From a virus, in IMG/VR virus record IMGVR_UViG_3300036861_000482, positions 1-49,208 of that record: 49,208 bases of DNA; one strand, given 5' to 3'. Below are positions 5,243-13,092 of the stretch, one piece after another. Within the stretch, counting starts at the first letter, position 1; each line of letters starts with the position of its first letter. A program made the position numbers and the translations under genes. The notes beneath the pieces were generated by a model, which was not told where the DNA came from, did not search any database, and was given only the letters and a program-made list of their open reading frames with translations.

Positions 5243-6024
5243 CGCTCGGCGTCCGAGATCATGCGCTGCTTGCGTTCCTTCAACGCGTCGATCACCATGT
5301 CGGCCTGCGCCCAGGTGAGGTCGGCGCTGCTCTCGAGATCCGGCAGCCCGACGATCTTCGCGGTGATCGCGAGTCGCTGGCCCCGGTTCTCGTCGCCGGC
5401 GTAGCCGAGCTCGCGCCACAGCGCGTGCATCTGCCGGTGCTGTACCGGTGCCACGGGCCCGTCGGGGTCATCGCCGGGCAGCGGAGGCGGAGCGGTGCGC
5501 GGGGGCTGTGCGGCCCGCTGAGCCGTCTTCGCGTCGTCCTCGGCCGCGGGTGCCGGAGGCTTCGGCCGCGCAGGCTGAGCGCCACGCTGGGCGGTGCGCG
5601 GCGACCCGTCCTCGGACAGCCGAGACTCGTCGTCCTCGTCGGCGGCGACACCGACCAACGCGGCGAGGCAATACCTCCTGGCGTACGTGATGCGGCCGCC
5701 GATCATCTGGATGCCGCCCTCACCGGAGATCGGAAACTCACCGGTCAGCGCCTCACCGGACTCGTGCAGGAGGTGGTATCGGATGCACATCTTGCCGTCC
5801 GCTCCGGCGCCCGGCATGGCCACGAACGACAGGCCGTTCTCCGCCAGCAGGGGCAGGATCGCGTCGGAGAGATTGGCCAGCGTTACGTAGCTGTAGGAGT
5901 AGGGGGCCTTCTTCGGGTCCTTCGGCTCAACCGTCACCGTGCGGTCGCGCTCCAGCTTGGGCAGCTTCGCCTGGACCTTGGCCAGAGCGGCGGCGAGGCT
6001 TGCAACGCCAATCGGGGTCGTCAT
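5239..6024 (-). CDS. erf-like: ERF-family single-strand annealing protein
   Basis: 261 residues. Residues 1-140 match ERF-superfamily recombinases: a basic N-terminus (LAKVQAKLPKLERDRTV), YSYVTLANLSDAILPLLAENGLS, and the TYARRYCLAALVGV block followed by DEDDE. The middle (about 145-200) is a Pro/Ala/Arg-rich linker and the C-terminus is a separate helical segment. ERF proteins anneal complementary ssDNA, here probably after resection by the exonuclease encoded immediately upstream. The ATG (6022-6024) overlaps the exonuclease stop. The pair forms a lambda Red/RecE-RecT-like recombination module, useful for repair or circularisation. Confidence 0.85.
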   Translation of the reverse strand: MTTPIGVASLAAALAKVQAKLPKLERDRTVTVEPKDPKKAPYSYSYVTLANLSDAILPLLAENGLSFVAMPGAGADGKMCIRYHLLHESGEALTGEFPISGEGGIQMIGGRITYARRYCLAALVGVAADEDDESRLSEDGSPRTAQRGAQPARPKPPAPAAEDDAKTAQRAAQPPRTAPPPLPGDDPDGPVAPVQHRQMHALWRELGYAGDENRGQRLAITAKIVGLPDLESSADLTWAQADMVIDALKERKQRMISDAER

Positions 6025-6860
6025 GACACAGCCTCTGATTCGTCCTTGGCCAGCACGTAGACCGATGCGGTCGGTGGCACGATCGGCTCGCCGACCAGAT
6101 CCCGCAGCCCGGCCTGGATCCGCGCCACTTCCTTGATGTAGAGGAAGTCCCGGTACTGCTCCTCGCCGCACAGCAACGGCACGAAGGTGTAGCCGTCGGG
6201 GCGCAGGTGGATCCCGGCGCAGAAGTCCACCGGTGGCATGTCGATGACCTCGCCGTCGGCGGTGATCAGGTATTCGGAGAACCGGTACGGGGACAGCTGC
6301 ATGGCGACGTCGCCGAAGATCCCGGACTTGGATGTCTTCCAGTCGAGCAGCCCGCGGGAGTAGCCGTCTTCGCCGCGGTCGATGTGGTCGTACTCGGGCA
6401 TGTCCGGGAGCAGCACGTCGGCGATGAGGTCGGTGGTGCCGACGTGCCGGCGGGTTTCGGAGTAGACGACGGCTTCGACGTGCACGGCGCGTACGTCGAA
6501 CTCGTCGAGGAACTTCACGCAGGAGTCGACGTAGCCGGTGAGCGCATCGGGGACGGTGACCTTCTCGCCGGCGATGAGCCGCTCGGCCATCTTGTGGACC
6601 TGGGTGCCTTTGTTGGATGCGGCGTCGCGTTTCTCGTAGCGGCCGCCTTTGATCTTCTTGAGCCGCTCGGACAGGGAGAGTTTGGCGAGGTCGTCCCAGT
6701 TGTCGACGGCGTATTCGGCGGTGGCTTCGCCGGCCCAGTTGAGTAGGGCGGGTTTGGGCATGCCGTCGCCGACGAGGGTGGTGACGCCGGGTACGCGTTC
6801 GCCGGTGTCGAGGTCGATGTACCAGTGGCCGCGGCCGTTGTCCCTGCGAGCGATCTTCAC
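6021..6860 (-). CDS. PD-(D/E)XK exonuclease (Cas4/RecB-like)
   Basis: A 279-residue nuclease. Visible motifs are H89 in GTQVHKMAE, E129, D144 in GTTDLIAD, D173-x-K175 in LLDWKTSK, and Q188-x3-Y192. This set is typical of RecB/Cas4-like PD-(D/E)XK phage exonucleases. No four-cysteine iron-sulfur cluster is evident. It probably resects DNA ends to supply ssDNA to the ERF protein downstream. The GTG start at 6858-6860 overlaps the previous stop. Confidence 0.85.
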   Translation of the reverse strand: MKIARRDNGRGHWYIDLDTGERVPGVTTLVGDGMPKPALLNWAGEATAEYAVDNWDDLAKLSLSERLKKIKGGRYEKRDAASNKGTQVHKMAERLIAGEKVTVPDALTGYVDSCVKFLDEFDVRAVHVEAVVYSETRRHVGTTDLIADVLLPDMPEYDHIDRGEDGYSRGLLDWKTSKSGIFGDVAMQLSPYRFSEYLITADGEVIDMPPVDFCAGIHLRPDGYTFVPLLCGEEQYRDFLYIKEVARIQAGLRDLVGEPIVPPTASVYVLAKDESEAVS

Positions 6861-7102
6861 TTGGTTGCCTCCAGCGTTTCGGGTGCGGCGACGATGACCT
6901 CGGAGAACTCCTCGTACCGTCGGCCGTTGCGTGGGTCCTCACGCTGCATGGACAGCTGCCCGTCCAAGGTGGCCTTCGCGACGATGCGTTCGGCGTCGGC
7001 CCGGTCGTAGCGGCCGGCTTCGTCGATGTGCTGGGTGTAGCCCGACTCGTTGTCGCGCCACCACATGCCGTGCTCGTTCGACCAGATGAGGAACTCGCTC
7101 AC
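6857..7102 (-). CDS. Conserved small phage protein (SNEHGMWW type)
   Basis: 81 residues beginning with FLIWSNEHGMWWRDNESGY and containing IDEAGRYDRADAERIV. Proteins with this pattern recur in actinobacteriophage early regions, often close to replication or recombination genes. No catalytic residues are obvious and the function is unknown. It is coupled upstream and downstream by GTGA overlaps. Confidence 0.7.
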   Translation of the reverse strand: MSEFLIWSNEHGMWWRDNESGYTQHIDEAGRYDRADAERIVAKATLDGQLSMQREDPRNGRRYEEFSEVIVAAPETLEATK

Positions 7103-7311
7103 GACGCTCCTCTTTCCACACGCCGGAAACCGGGCGACAACGGCAGGGGCTGGCGCTTAGTCCATGCAGCGGATCCGCCACGGCAGCGAAGGTCGGCCCA
7201 AGAGCCGTCCCGGGCAACCCGGGTGACCACGCAGTAGACAGGGTCGGGATAGCGGTCGGTCTGCCAGACGAAGCAGTGGCCCTTTTCGACCTGGGTGACC
7301 TCGTCGTTCAT
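7099..7311 (-). CDS. Hypothetical early protein
   Basis: 70 residues starting at ATG 7309-7311. It has the short motif GHCFVWQTDRYPDPVYC and a basic C-terminus. The compact beta-rich composition suggests a small folded domain; no family is recognised. It is coupled to both neighbours. Confidence 0.6.
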   Translation of the reverse strand: MNDEVTQVEKGHCFVWQTDRYPDPVYCVVTRVARDGSWADLRCRGGSAAWTKRQPLPLSPGFRRVERGAS

Positions 7312-7598
7312 GACTCGCCCTCGTCCTTCCGCGCGGCCTGGCGCTCGTTGTAGATCTGCGCCGCGGCCCGGCCGGCCCGGTGCCAAGCCCACCGCTCGAA
7401 GAATGCGTGGCCTTGGGCGACGACCCTGCCGGTTGGGTGCGCGGCGACCGTCCAGCGCCACCAGAAGCGGCGCACCCGGAGCGGCTGGGTTGGCCACAGG
7501 CTCGCACCGCGCAGCAGCCGGCTGCGGCCGTTCAGCGCGTCGATCTCGGCCGGGGTGATGACCCGGGAGCCGTCGGCCTCCGGCTTGGTGTCGGTCAT
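7308..7598 (-). CDS. Hypothetical basic, Trp-rich early protein
   Basis: 96 residues with ITPAEIDALNGRSRLL followed by an Arg/Trp-rich region (RVRRFWWRW, FFERWAWHRAGRAA). It might associate with nucleic acid or membrane, but no family is recognised. The ATG (7596-7598) overlaps the upstream stop. Confidence 0.55.
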   Translation of the reverse strand: MTDTKPEADGSRVITPAEIDALNGRSRLLRGASLWPTQPLRVRRFWWRWTVAAHPTGRVVAQGHAFFERWAWHRAGRAAAQIYNERQAARKDEGES

Positions 7599-7954
7599 CG
7601 GACATCACCGACCAACCGGCGCCAGGCGCGCCCCAGCAGCGACGGGCGTCGGTGCCGTCCGCGACTACGACGCGTCTTGGCCGGCCGGCCGGGCGCCGCA
7701 TGCCGCGGGCCAGGGACCGCATACCGCAAGACCACCGTCTCGGTGATGTCCTCGACGGGCGGTGCGGGCGAGATCGGGCGCAAGATGCCAATGCCCGTGT
7801 CGTGCCAAGTGACAGCTGGGAGCTCCCCGGTCGCGTCGGGTCGGCGGAATGCGGGCGGCAGGATCGTGAACGGCGCCAGGTTGGCGGTGTGCTCGCCGTG
7901 GCGTGGGATCTGGATCTCGCCGGTGTCGAAGTCATCGGCGTACGTGGTCGTCAT
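7595..7954 (-). CDS. Hypothetical early protein with basic tail
   Basis: 119 residues beginning MTTTYADDFDTGEIQIP, with a Pro-rich middle and a strongly basic C-terminus (KTRRSRGRHRR). The ATG is at 7952-7954. It is separated from the HNH gene upstream by about 125 bases holding two strong hairpins. The function is unknown. Confidence 0.55.
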   Translation of the reverse strand: MTTTYADDFDTGEIQIPRHGEHTANLAPFTILPPAFRRPDATGELPAVTWHDTGIGILRPISPAPPVEDITETVVLRYAVPGPRHAAPGRPAKTRRSRGRHRRPSLLGRAWRRLVGDVR

Positions 7955-8004
7955 AGCTTGTATGTGGCCTTCCGGATGTGCGGTTCGGGTGGTACGGGGT
8001 GGTG

Positions 8005-8043
8005 GCCCGGGACATCGGATCTGACACTCCCGATGTCCCGGGC
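8005..8043 (-). terminator. Strong GC hairpin downstream of the AP2/HNH gene
   Basis: A perfect 14-bp stem (8005-8018 with 8030-8043, arm GCCCGGGACATCGG) closes an 11-nt loop. A second hairpin lies at about 8047-8075 (CCGGGC/GCCCGG). There is no T-tract on the minus strand, so it may terminate weakly or protect the HNH transcript. It occupies the only sizeable gap in this early gene cluster. Confidence 0.5.
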
Positions 8044-8078
8044 CTGCCGGGCTTGCGGGGGGCAACAGCCCGGCGGTC

Positions 8079-8549
8079 TCAGGCGGGTGTTCGGATCGGG
8101 AAGTTGGGACGTGCATACTCGCCCCACGCCTCGATGGCCGCGGCGTCGTAGGCCCGGGCGGCGGCCTCGGGCGTATCGAACGTGCCGAGGTGAATCAGGC
8201 GCTGACCACGTCCGATGCGCGCGCTCCAGCGACCAGATAAGCGCCGTGTCACACCCCGATAGCCCGACGTATTGTCTTGGCGTCTTCTGGCGTTGGCCTG
8301 ATTCAGCGAGTTGTTGGCGGGGCGCAAGTTCTCGCGCCGGTTGTCCAGACCGTCACCGTTGATGTGATCCGTCTGTGGCCAACCCGTCAAAACCTGGTGC
8401 AGTAACACGTGTCGATGACGTGACGCGCGGCGTACGTACCAGATATGGCCGTCCCGCTGGACATGCCACGGGCCGGCAGCGAGCACGGCGGGTAGATCGT
8501 CGTCATCCAGCAGGGCGATGTGGCCACTCGGGAGTCTCAGCTCAGCCAT
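8079..8549 (-). CDS. HNH homing endonuclease with AP2 DNA-binding domain
   Basis: 156 residues. The middle has an HNH_3-type nuclease motif (LLHQVLTGW, TDHINGDGLDNRRENLR) and the C-terminus an AP2/ERF-like DNA-binding domain (SGYRGVTRRLSGRWSARI, LGTFDTPEAAARAYDAAAIE). This is the standard architecture of phage free-standing AP2-HNH homing nucleases, which make site-specific breaks to spread into related phages. Its start overlaps the preceding gene by 8 bases, and it is followed by hairpins, as expected of an inserted selfish gene. Confidence 0.92.
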   Translation of the reverse strand: MAELRLPSGHIALLDDDDLPAVLAAGPWHVQRDGHIWYVRRASRHRHVLLHQVLTGWPQTDHINGDGLDNRRENLRPANNSLNQANARRRQDNTSGYRGVTRRLSGRWSARIGRGQRLIHLGTFDTPEAAARAYDAAAIEAWGEYARPNFPIRTPA

Positions 8550-8883
8550 GGTCGACACGTCCGGTGTGGAAGTGGCCGTCGACGAATGGCGGGATCCCCA
8601 CGGACAGGTCGACATCGGCGTCGACCTCACGGCCGGACCCGAACGCGTCCTCCGGGATCTCATCCGGGTTGGCGAGGGTCACTCGCAGGTCGGCGTCGAG
8701 GCGGTCGACCTCGGGATGGCTGTAATGGGGATCCCGGGAGACGACGAGCACGACCTCCCTGCCGCGTTCGACGTACACCTCGGCGTAGCGCACCTCGGCG
8801 ATGAACCAGAGTGCCGTCCAGTCGCCGCGTCTCAGGTCCCGCGCCTGTTTCTCTTCCCGCTCGACCACGGCTATCGTCTCCAT
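8542..8883 (-). CDS. Hypothetical early protein
   Basis: 113 residues, starting ATG at 8881-8883 after AAGGGG. It has a charged N-terminus (REEKQARDLRRGD) and a beta-rich middle (WFIAEVRYAEVYVERGREVVLVV) with an acidic C-terminus. No family is recognised. The 3' end overlaps the AP2-HNH gene, which may have been inserted here. Confidence 0.6.
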   Translation of the reverse strand: METIAVVEREEKQARDLRRGDWTALWFIAEVRYAEVYVERGREVVLVVSRDPHYSHPEVDRLDADLRVTLANPDEIPEDAFGSGREVDADVDLSVGIPPFVDGHFHTGRVDHG

Positions 8884-8962
8884 CAGGTCGACCCCTTCTG
8901 TCCTTTCGGCGTGCTGGGTGGGGTTGTCCGCGGCTCGTCCCGAGATACCGGGGCGGGCCGCT

Positions 8963-9424
8963 TTACGTCGGTGGTGCTGTCACGTTTGCGCCTGCTCGGA
9001 CGGCGTGGGGCGCGTCCTCGCTTTCGCGCGCCGGGGGCGAGCCGGCGGCACCGCTGGGCGTCAGCGTCTGCACCCGGGCGTCCGGACCCGGGCGGTCTGG
9101 GAAACGCGCACGGTCGGCCGCGTCCCCGGCGGCGAGGCGACCCACCTCGGTCAGTCCGCGCAGCACCTGCAGGACGTCGGAGCGCAGCATGGCCAGCTTG
9201 ACGTGGGCGAGCGGCTCACCGGGGTACGCCTCGACGCTGGATGCGGTCTGCGGGTTGAAGTCGCGGCCGAGGGCGTTGATGAGCTGCTCGCCGAGGATCC
9301 TGGCGGACAGGACGACCTCGCCGAGCGGCGGCAGGTCGGGCAGCGCGTTGCCGCGGCCGGGGCCGGTCGGTGTCGGGTGGCTGGGTCCGGTCGGCTTCGG
9401 CCCGGGTCCGCCGGGGCTGGTCAC
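8963..9424 (-). CDS. Hypothetical early protein with Pro-rich termini
   Basis: 153 residues with a GTG start (9422-9424). Residues 1-35 and 110-153 are Pro/Gly/Ala-rich and probably disordered. The core has a helical segment (SARILGEQLINALGRDFNP, LAHVKLAMLRSDVLQVLRGL). It is expressed with the two genes upstream, close to the immunity region. The function is unknown. Confidence 0.6.
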   Translation of the reverse strand: MTSPGGPGPKPTGPSHPTPTGPGRGNALPDLPPLGEVVLSARILGEQLINALGRDFNPQTASSVEAYPGEPLAHVKLAMLRSDVLQVLRGLTEVGRLAAGDAADRARFPDRPGPDARVQTLTPSGAAGSPPARESEDAPHAVRAGANVTAPPT

Positions 9425-9427
9425 GGC

Positions 9428-9904
9428 CTACCGCTCCGGATCGCTACGGCGCAGCGCGACCAGTTCGACGATCATGTCGTCCGCTTCCCGCCGCAGCTCG
9501 GCCAGTGCACGCTCCGTCTTCCGCTCGATATTGACGAACGCCCGTGCTATGGGTCGAAGCTCGGGAGGTACGTCACGCAGGTGCCGGCGCATGTACTCGG
9601 TGCCGTCCTGCTTGCGGATCCGGACACCCGTCTCGATGCGGGCCATGTGCAGCGCCGGGTCGAGTGCGTCGCCGGGCAGCCTGGTCACCAGGTACGTGAA
9701 CCCGGTCGTGGGTACGGCGGGTGGGAAGTGCAGTCCCGCCTCGGTGGCCAGGTCGCGGGCGCGGCGAATGGCGCTACGGGTCGTCGCGCCGTCGTTGATC
9801 CCGACCGCGTGGCAGAGCTCGTCGATGGTGAACCCCTGCCCGAGGTGCTGGCACAGGTAGTCGTAGATGAGGTGCGCCCGGTTCTCGACCCGGTGGCGGC
9901 TCAT
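9428..9904 (-). CDS. Winged-helix-like early protein
   Basis: 158 residues. The N-terminus (HLIYDYLCQHLGQGFTIDEL, then TTRSAIRRARDLATEAGLHF) has the layout of a winged-helix DNA-binding domain with a following beta-hairpin (TGFTYLVTRL). The C-terminal 80 residues are helical and charged. It probably regulates transcription or initiates replication; this is inferred from fold features only. The ATG at 9902-9904 overlaps the upstream stop. Confidence 0.6.
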   Translation of the reverse strand: MSRHRVENRAHLIYDYLCQHLGQGFTIDELCHAVGINDGATTRSAIRRARDLATEAGLHFPPAVPTTGFTYLVTRLPGDALDPALHMARIETGVRIRKQDGTEYMRRHLRDVPPELRPIARAFVNIERKTERALAELRREADDMIVELVALRRSDPER

Positions 9905-10650
9905 GCTCCGTTCTCCAGGATCTTGGCGAGTTCGGCGTCCATGTCGGAGCGGCCGGCCACCACGGCTCGGAGGATGCCCAGGGCGTTGAGTTGCCAGTCG
10001 ATGACGGCCGCGAGGTCTTCGGTGGTGGCGCCCAGTGGCGGGCCAGCCTGAATGACGTCAGTGGCGGTCTTGATGGCTGCGCTGATCGCGCGCAGTCGGA
10101 CGAGCACCTCGACCTCGTGGTCGTGTGGCTGCTTCTGGGTGTGGTCCGCGTACGGCTTCGGCGCGCCGGCGTACGCCTCGTCGAGGGCCTTCCGCACGCT
10201 GGTACGGGTGGCCGGGTCGTTGATGACCTGCTTGACCACCTCGGGGTCGTCGAGCAGCTTCCGCGCGGCCTCGGCCTTCTTGGCGGTATCGGGTTGGCGG
10301 GCAGGCCGCTTCGGGTTGGCCGCGAACTCCTCGTAAGACAGCCCCGCCCTCCGCGCTTCGTTATGCGTCGTGAACGAAGCGCCCGAAATCCACTCAAAGT
10401 TTCGGGTGTTACCACCTGAAACCCACAGGGCGGTGCGGCGGTATTCGTCGAGCATCTCCACCGATCGCGCCTCGCCGCCGGCCTTCTTGATCTCCAGCAG
10501 GACGAGGATCAGGTGCTCGGTGACGGTCATCTCGGGGCCAGGCCCGCGCCGCTTCGGGGGGATCTCGGTCGCGAGGGCCTCGGCCAGGGCGAACTTGCTC
10601 TGGGTCTCCGCCACCGCGGCGGCGACGGTCCTCTTGTACTCGTACGTCAT
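9901..10650 (-). CDS. Hypothetical early protein after Cro
   Basis: 249 residues, mostly helical, with TEHLILVLLEIKKAGGEARS, a central FEWISGASFTTHNEARRAGL segment, a charged linker and a C-terminal helical region. It is the second gene of the leftward early operon, coupled to the Cro-like gene by an overlap (10647-10650). It may act in immunity or regulation; no homologue is recognised with confidence. Confidence 0.6.
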   Translation of the reverse strand: MTYEYKRTVAAAVAETQSKFALAEALATEIPPKRRGPGPEMTVTEHLILVLLEIKKAGGEARSVEMLDEYRRTALWVSGGNTRNFEWISGASFTTHNEARRAGLSYEEFAANPKRPARQPDTAKKAEAARKLLDDPEVVKQVINDPATRTSVRKALDEAYAGAPKPYADHTQKQPHDHEVEVLVRLRAISAAIKTATDVIQAGPPLGATTEDLAAVIDWQLNALGILRAVVAGRSDMDAELAKILENGA

Positions 10651-10907
10651 GACGCGCGCTCCTCTGCGAGGTTCTGGATGTTGAGGAACCGCTCGACCGG
10701 GACGTTGAGTGCGTCAGCGAGGGTGACGATCTCCTCCGCGCGGAAGGAGCGCTTCCCGACGAGGCGGAACTGCACCGATGCCTGCGGCAGGCCGAGGATG
10801 TCGCCCACCTCGCGCTGGGTCTTGTTCTGCCTAGCCAGCTCTGCCCGTACTTCGGCAGCAATGGCCAGGCGTGTCGGCGTTGCGACTTCAGCGGGTTCAT
10901 CGGTCAT
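10647..10907 (-). CDS. cro-like: Cro-like XRE HTH protein
   Basis: 86 residues with an XRE helix-turn-helix (LARQNKTQREVGDILGLPQA, SVQFRLVGKRSFRAEEIVTL) followed by VPVERFLNI. It is the first gene of the leftward early operon and is transcribed divergently from the repressor-like gene at 11007. The ATG at 10905-10907 lies about 6 bases from a predicted -10 box (10914-10919), so its transcript is probably leaderless. The Cro role is inferred from position and size. Confidence 0.8.
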   Translation of the reverse strand: MTDEPAEVATPTRLAIAAEVRAELARQNKTQREVGDILGLPQASVQFRLVGKRSFRAEEIVTLADALNVPVERFLNIQNLAEERAS

Positions 10908-10913
10908 GGCGCT

Positions 10914-10943
10914 ACAGTGTCACGGTTGGCGCAACGTCGTCAA
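10914..10943 (-). promoter_or_regulatory. Predicted leftward early promoter
   Basis: On the minus strand TTGACG (10943-10938), an 18-nt spacer and CACTGT (10919-10914) form a plausible sigma70-type promoter. The expected start site falls on or next to the Cro ATG (10907). The palindrome-like GTTGGCGCAAC (10925-10935) lies in the spacer and is a candidate operator. Confidence 0.55.
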
Positions 10944-10971
10944 GAATTTCGCGCCAATCTCTCGCTAGGAC

Positions 10972-11000
10972 TTGACGTGATACCGGAATGCGATCAGAGT
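10972..11000 (+). promoter_or_regulatory. Predicted rightward repressor promoter
   Basis: TTGACG at 10972-10977, a 17-nt spacer and CAGAGT at 10995-11000 place the transcription start at about 11006-11007, the A of the repressor ATG. No ribosome-binding site precedes the gene, consistent with a leaderless mRNA as for lambda cI. GTTGCGC at 10999-11005 repeats part of the candidate operator near the Cro promoter. Confidence 0.5.
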
Positions 11001-11006
11001 TGCGCT

Positions 11007-11438
11007 ATGACACAGGCACATGAGCGCTCCGCGACGCTCAGCGACCTTGTCGCGGAAGAGATCCGCGCGCTGTTGGCGCGGCGACGGATGAGCGGCCGAC
11101 AGCTGGCAGCCCAGCTCGGCGTCTCGCCGTCATGGGTCAGCTATCGGCTCACGGGGACGCAAGAGATCGGCGTCAACGACATGCAGCAGATCGCCGACGC
11201 CCTCGACGTATCGGTCCTTCAGCTGATACCAGCCAACCCTTCGGTCAGCGACGACCTCAATCCTCGTTTAAGTCGACCCGGCCGTAAGGATGACCCGAAG
11301 CCCGTCCGGCACGTCGCACCTCGCCGGTTCGGCCAGCCGCGGCGTGACCCCAACGGGCCGCCATCGGCCACACCGCTGAGCAGCCGGCGGCCACGCGACA
11401 CCAGGCCGGTCAAGCGGCCGATGGCCGTAGCATCCTGA
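11007..11438 (+). CDS. XRE-family repressor-like protein
   Basis: 143 residues. The N-terminal 75 residues are an XRE helix-turn-helix (RRRMSGRQLAAQLGVSPSWV, SYRLTGTQEIGVNDMQQIAD). The remainder is a basic, Pro/Arg-rich tail with no recognisable LexA-type peptidase domain, so induction would not work by classic self-cleavage. It is divergent from the Cro-like gene and is the probable immunity repressor. An upstream in-frame GTG (10917) exists, but it would overlap the promoter and lacks an SD; the ATG at 11007 is preferred. Confidence 0.75.
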   Translation: MTQAHERSATLSDLVAEEIRALLARRRMSGRQLAAQLGVSPSWVSYRLTGTQEIGVNDMQQIADALDVSVLQLIPANPSVSDDLNPRLSRPGRKDDPKPVRHVAPRRFGQPRRDPNGPPSATPLSSRRPRDTRPVKRPMAVAS

Positions 11439-11534
11439 GACCCACAAGCATCGATACCCACAAACAAATAGCGGCCCCCGGCCAGCGCGCGAACGCCAAC
11501 CGGGAGCCTTGACCGCAGAGGAGACCTGCAGCCC

Positions 11535-11762
11535 ATGTCCAACGTAACCACCGTAGCCGACGCGCAGCGCTCCCTCGACGAGGTTGAGCAGTTCGCGGCA
11601 CAGATGGCCCGCTACCCCGGCCGCGAGACCGTCTGGGCGATCGAGCGGATCAGAATCCTCGTCGAGGTAGTTGGCCTCGACGATGTCGAAGCGCGGCGCC
11701 AGATCCGCAACGTCCTCGCCGGCCTGGACCTGGCCGAGCAGCGCCGGCGGGCCGACCGATGA
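11535..11762 (+). CDS. Small helical protein of the lysogeny block
   Basis: 75 residues, helical (VADAQRSLDEVEQFAAQMAR, DVEARRQIRNVLAGLDLAEQ). The start follows GAGGAG. Its stop overlaps the DUF6221-like gene start (11759-11762). The function is unknown. Confidence 0.65.
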   Translation: MSNVTTVADAQRSLDEVEQFAAQMARYPGRETVWAIERIRILVEVVGLDDVEARRQIRNVLAGLDLAEQRRRADR

Positions 11763-12196
11763 ACGAGCTGATCACGTGGCTGCGCGCCCAGCTGGATGAC
11801 GATGAGCGGGTGGCGCGAGATGCCGCACGCGAGGACACGCCGCCGTGGCACCTCGACTACGACGATCGCGGCTACGACGGGAAGATCCGCAGCGCCGAGA
11901 GCTACACCGTCGTGCACCAGGAGGACTCGACGCCAGGCCGGGTGACCGCTGAGCACATCGCCCGGTGGGATCCGGCCCGCGTGCTGGCCGAGGTCGACGC
12001 CAAGCGGCGCATCCTGGACGAACATGAGGCAATGGCGGGGGATACCTACGGTCAGCGCGCTGGACAGGACGTCTGCGAGACGTGCAAAGAGTCCGGCTCC
12101 CGCTACTACCACGAGCCCTACCCCTGCCCCACCGTCCGCCTGCTCGCACTGCCCTTCGCCGACCGGCCGGGTTACCAGGAAGGCTGGCGACCATGA
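11759..12196 (+). CDS. DUF6221-like protein
   Basis: 145 residues with features of the actinobacterial DUF6221 family: an N-terminal LRAQLDDDERVARDA, the central HIARWDPARVLAEVDAKRRI, and a C-terminal C-x2-C plus YPCPTVRLLALPFADRPGY. The family is common in actinomycete genomes and integrated elements. No molecular function is known; the Cys residues may bind metal. It is translationally coupled upstream and downstream. Confidence 0.8.
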   Translation: MNELITWLRAQLDDDERVARDAAREDTPPWHLDYDDRGYDGKIRSAESYTVVHQEDSTPGRVTAEHIARWDPARVLAEVDAKRRILDEHEAMAGDTYGQRAGQDVCETCKESGSRYYHEPYPCPTVRLLALPFADRPGYQEGWRP

Positions 12197-12279
12197 CCGG
12201 CTGGAGGGCGACTGGATACCCGGGCTACTGGGTGAACATCGTGGCCGGCAAGCAGTGGCGAGACGAGTGGCGGCCGTGA
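12193..12279 (+). CDS. Putative 28-aa peptide between DUF6221-like and integrase genes
   Basis: A 28-residue frame (MTGWRATGYPGYWVN...EWRP) starts at an ATGA overlap with the previous stop (12193-12196), and its own stop overlaps the integrase ATG (12279). Its position suggests it serves translational coupling of the integrase; it may or may not encode a functional peptide. Confidence 0.4.
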   Translation: MTGWRATGYPGYWVNIVAGKQWRDEWRP

Positions 12280-13076
12280 TGACCGGCCACCTCGCCGCGT
12301 ACCGGCGGCACCTGCGCGACCTCGGCCGTGCCGACTCCACCGTCGAGGGCTACCTCGAGCTGCTCACCCGCATGGACCGGGAGCTACCGCAGGGCCTGAC
12401 ATCCGCCTGCGAAGACGAACTCCGGGACTGGATCAACACCGACGGGCACGGCCGGGCCACCCGCAACTGGTACCGCACCGTCGTCTGCGGGTTCTTCGCC
12501 TGGGCGTGCGACCCGGACGAACCGCGCCTGGACTTCAACCCGGCCCGCCGTCTGCCCCGGTTGAGCATGCCGGACCGGGCCACCCAGCGGATCCCGACCG
12601 GCCAGGTGCAGGCGGTGCTCGCCGGCGCCGCCCAGCCCTATCTGGTGTGGTTCCTGCTGGCGTCGCACGCCGGGCTGCGCTGCATCGAGATCGCGCAGCT
12701 CGACCGCGGTGATGTCACCGCCGACGAGTTGTGGGTGCAGGGCAAGGGCGGCAAGGCGCGGATCGTGCCCACCCACGAACGGGTGTGGCAGGCCATTGAG
12801 GCGTTGCCGCCCGGGCTGATCGCCGGCGGCTTGACCCGGCAGCAGGTCTCGCACCAGGGGAACCGGCAACTGCAGAAGGTGCTGGGCCAGCCGGAGTTGA
12901 GCATGCACAAGCTGCGGCGCTGGTTCGGGACCGCCGCGTACGAGGCGTCCGGCGAGGACATGCGGGTGGTGCAGGAGCTGCTGGGTCACGCGTCGGTCGC
13001 CACGACCCAAAGGTACGTGGCGATCAGGACGACGCGTAAGCGCGCCGCGGTGGCCGGTCTGCCGGCGGTGGCGTGA
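12279..13076 (+). CDS. int: Tyrosine-family site-specific integrase
   Basis: 265 residues. The N-terminal ~95 residues form a SAM-like core-binding domain, followed by the catalytic domain with R134 (AGLRCIEI), Lys in QGKGGKARIV, H210-x2-R213 (HKLRRW), H237 (LLGHAS) and Y246. The full R-K-H-R-H-Y set is present, so it should be active. It lacks a separate N-terminal arm-binding domain and is short, like XerC/XerD. It would insert the circular phage genome at a host attB. The ATG at 12279-12281 is preferred; upstream in-frame GTG codons exist. Confidence 0.92.
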   Translation: MTGHLAAYRRHLRDLGRADSTVEGYLELLTRMDRELPQGLTSACEDELRDWINTDGHGRATRNWYRTVVCGFFAWACDPDEPRLDFNPARRLPRLSMPDRATQRIPTGQVQAVLAGAAQPYLVWFLLASHAGLRCIEIAQLDRGDVTADELWVQGKGGKARIVPTHERVWQAIEALPPGLIAGGLTRQQVSHQGNRQLQKVLGQPELSMHKLRRWFGTAAYEASGEDMRVVQELLGHASVATTQRYVAIRTTRKRAAVAGLPAVA

Positions 13077-13092
13077 TGTCCGACCAAGATTC

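Noticed and set aside
10917-11006. Longer repressor with an upstream GTG start
   Set aside because: It would run through the promoter and operators and has no ribosome-binding site.
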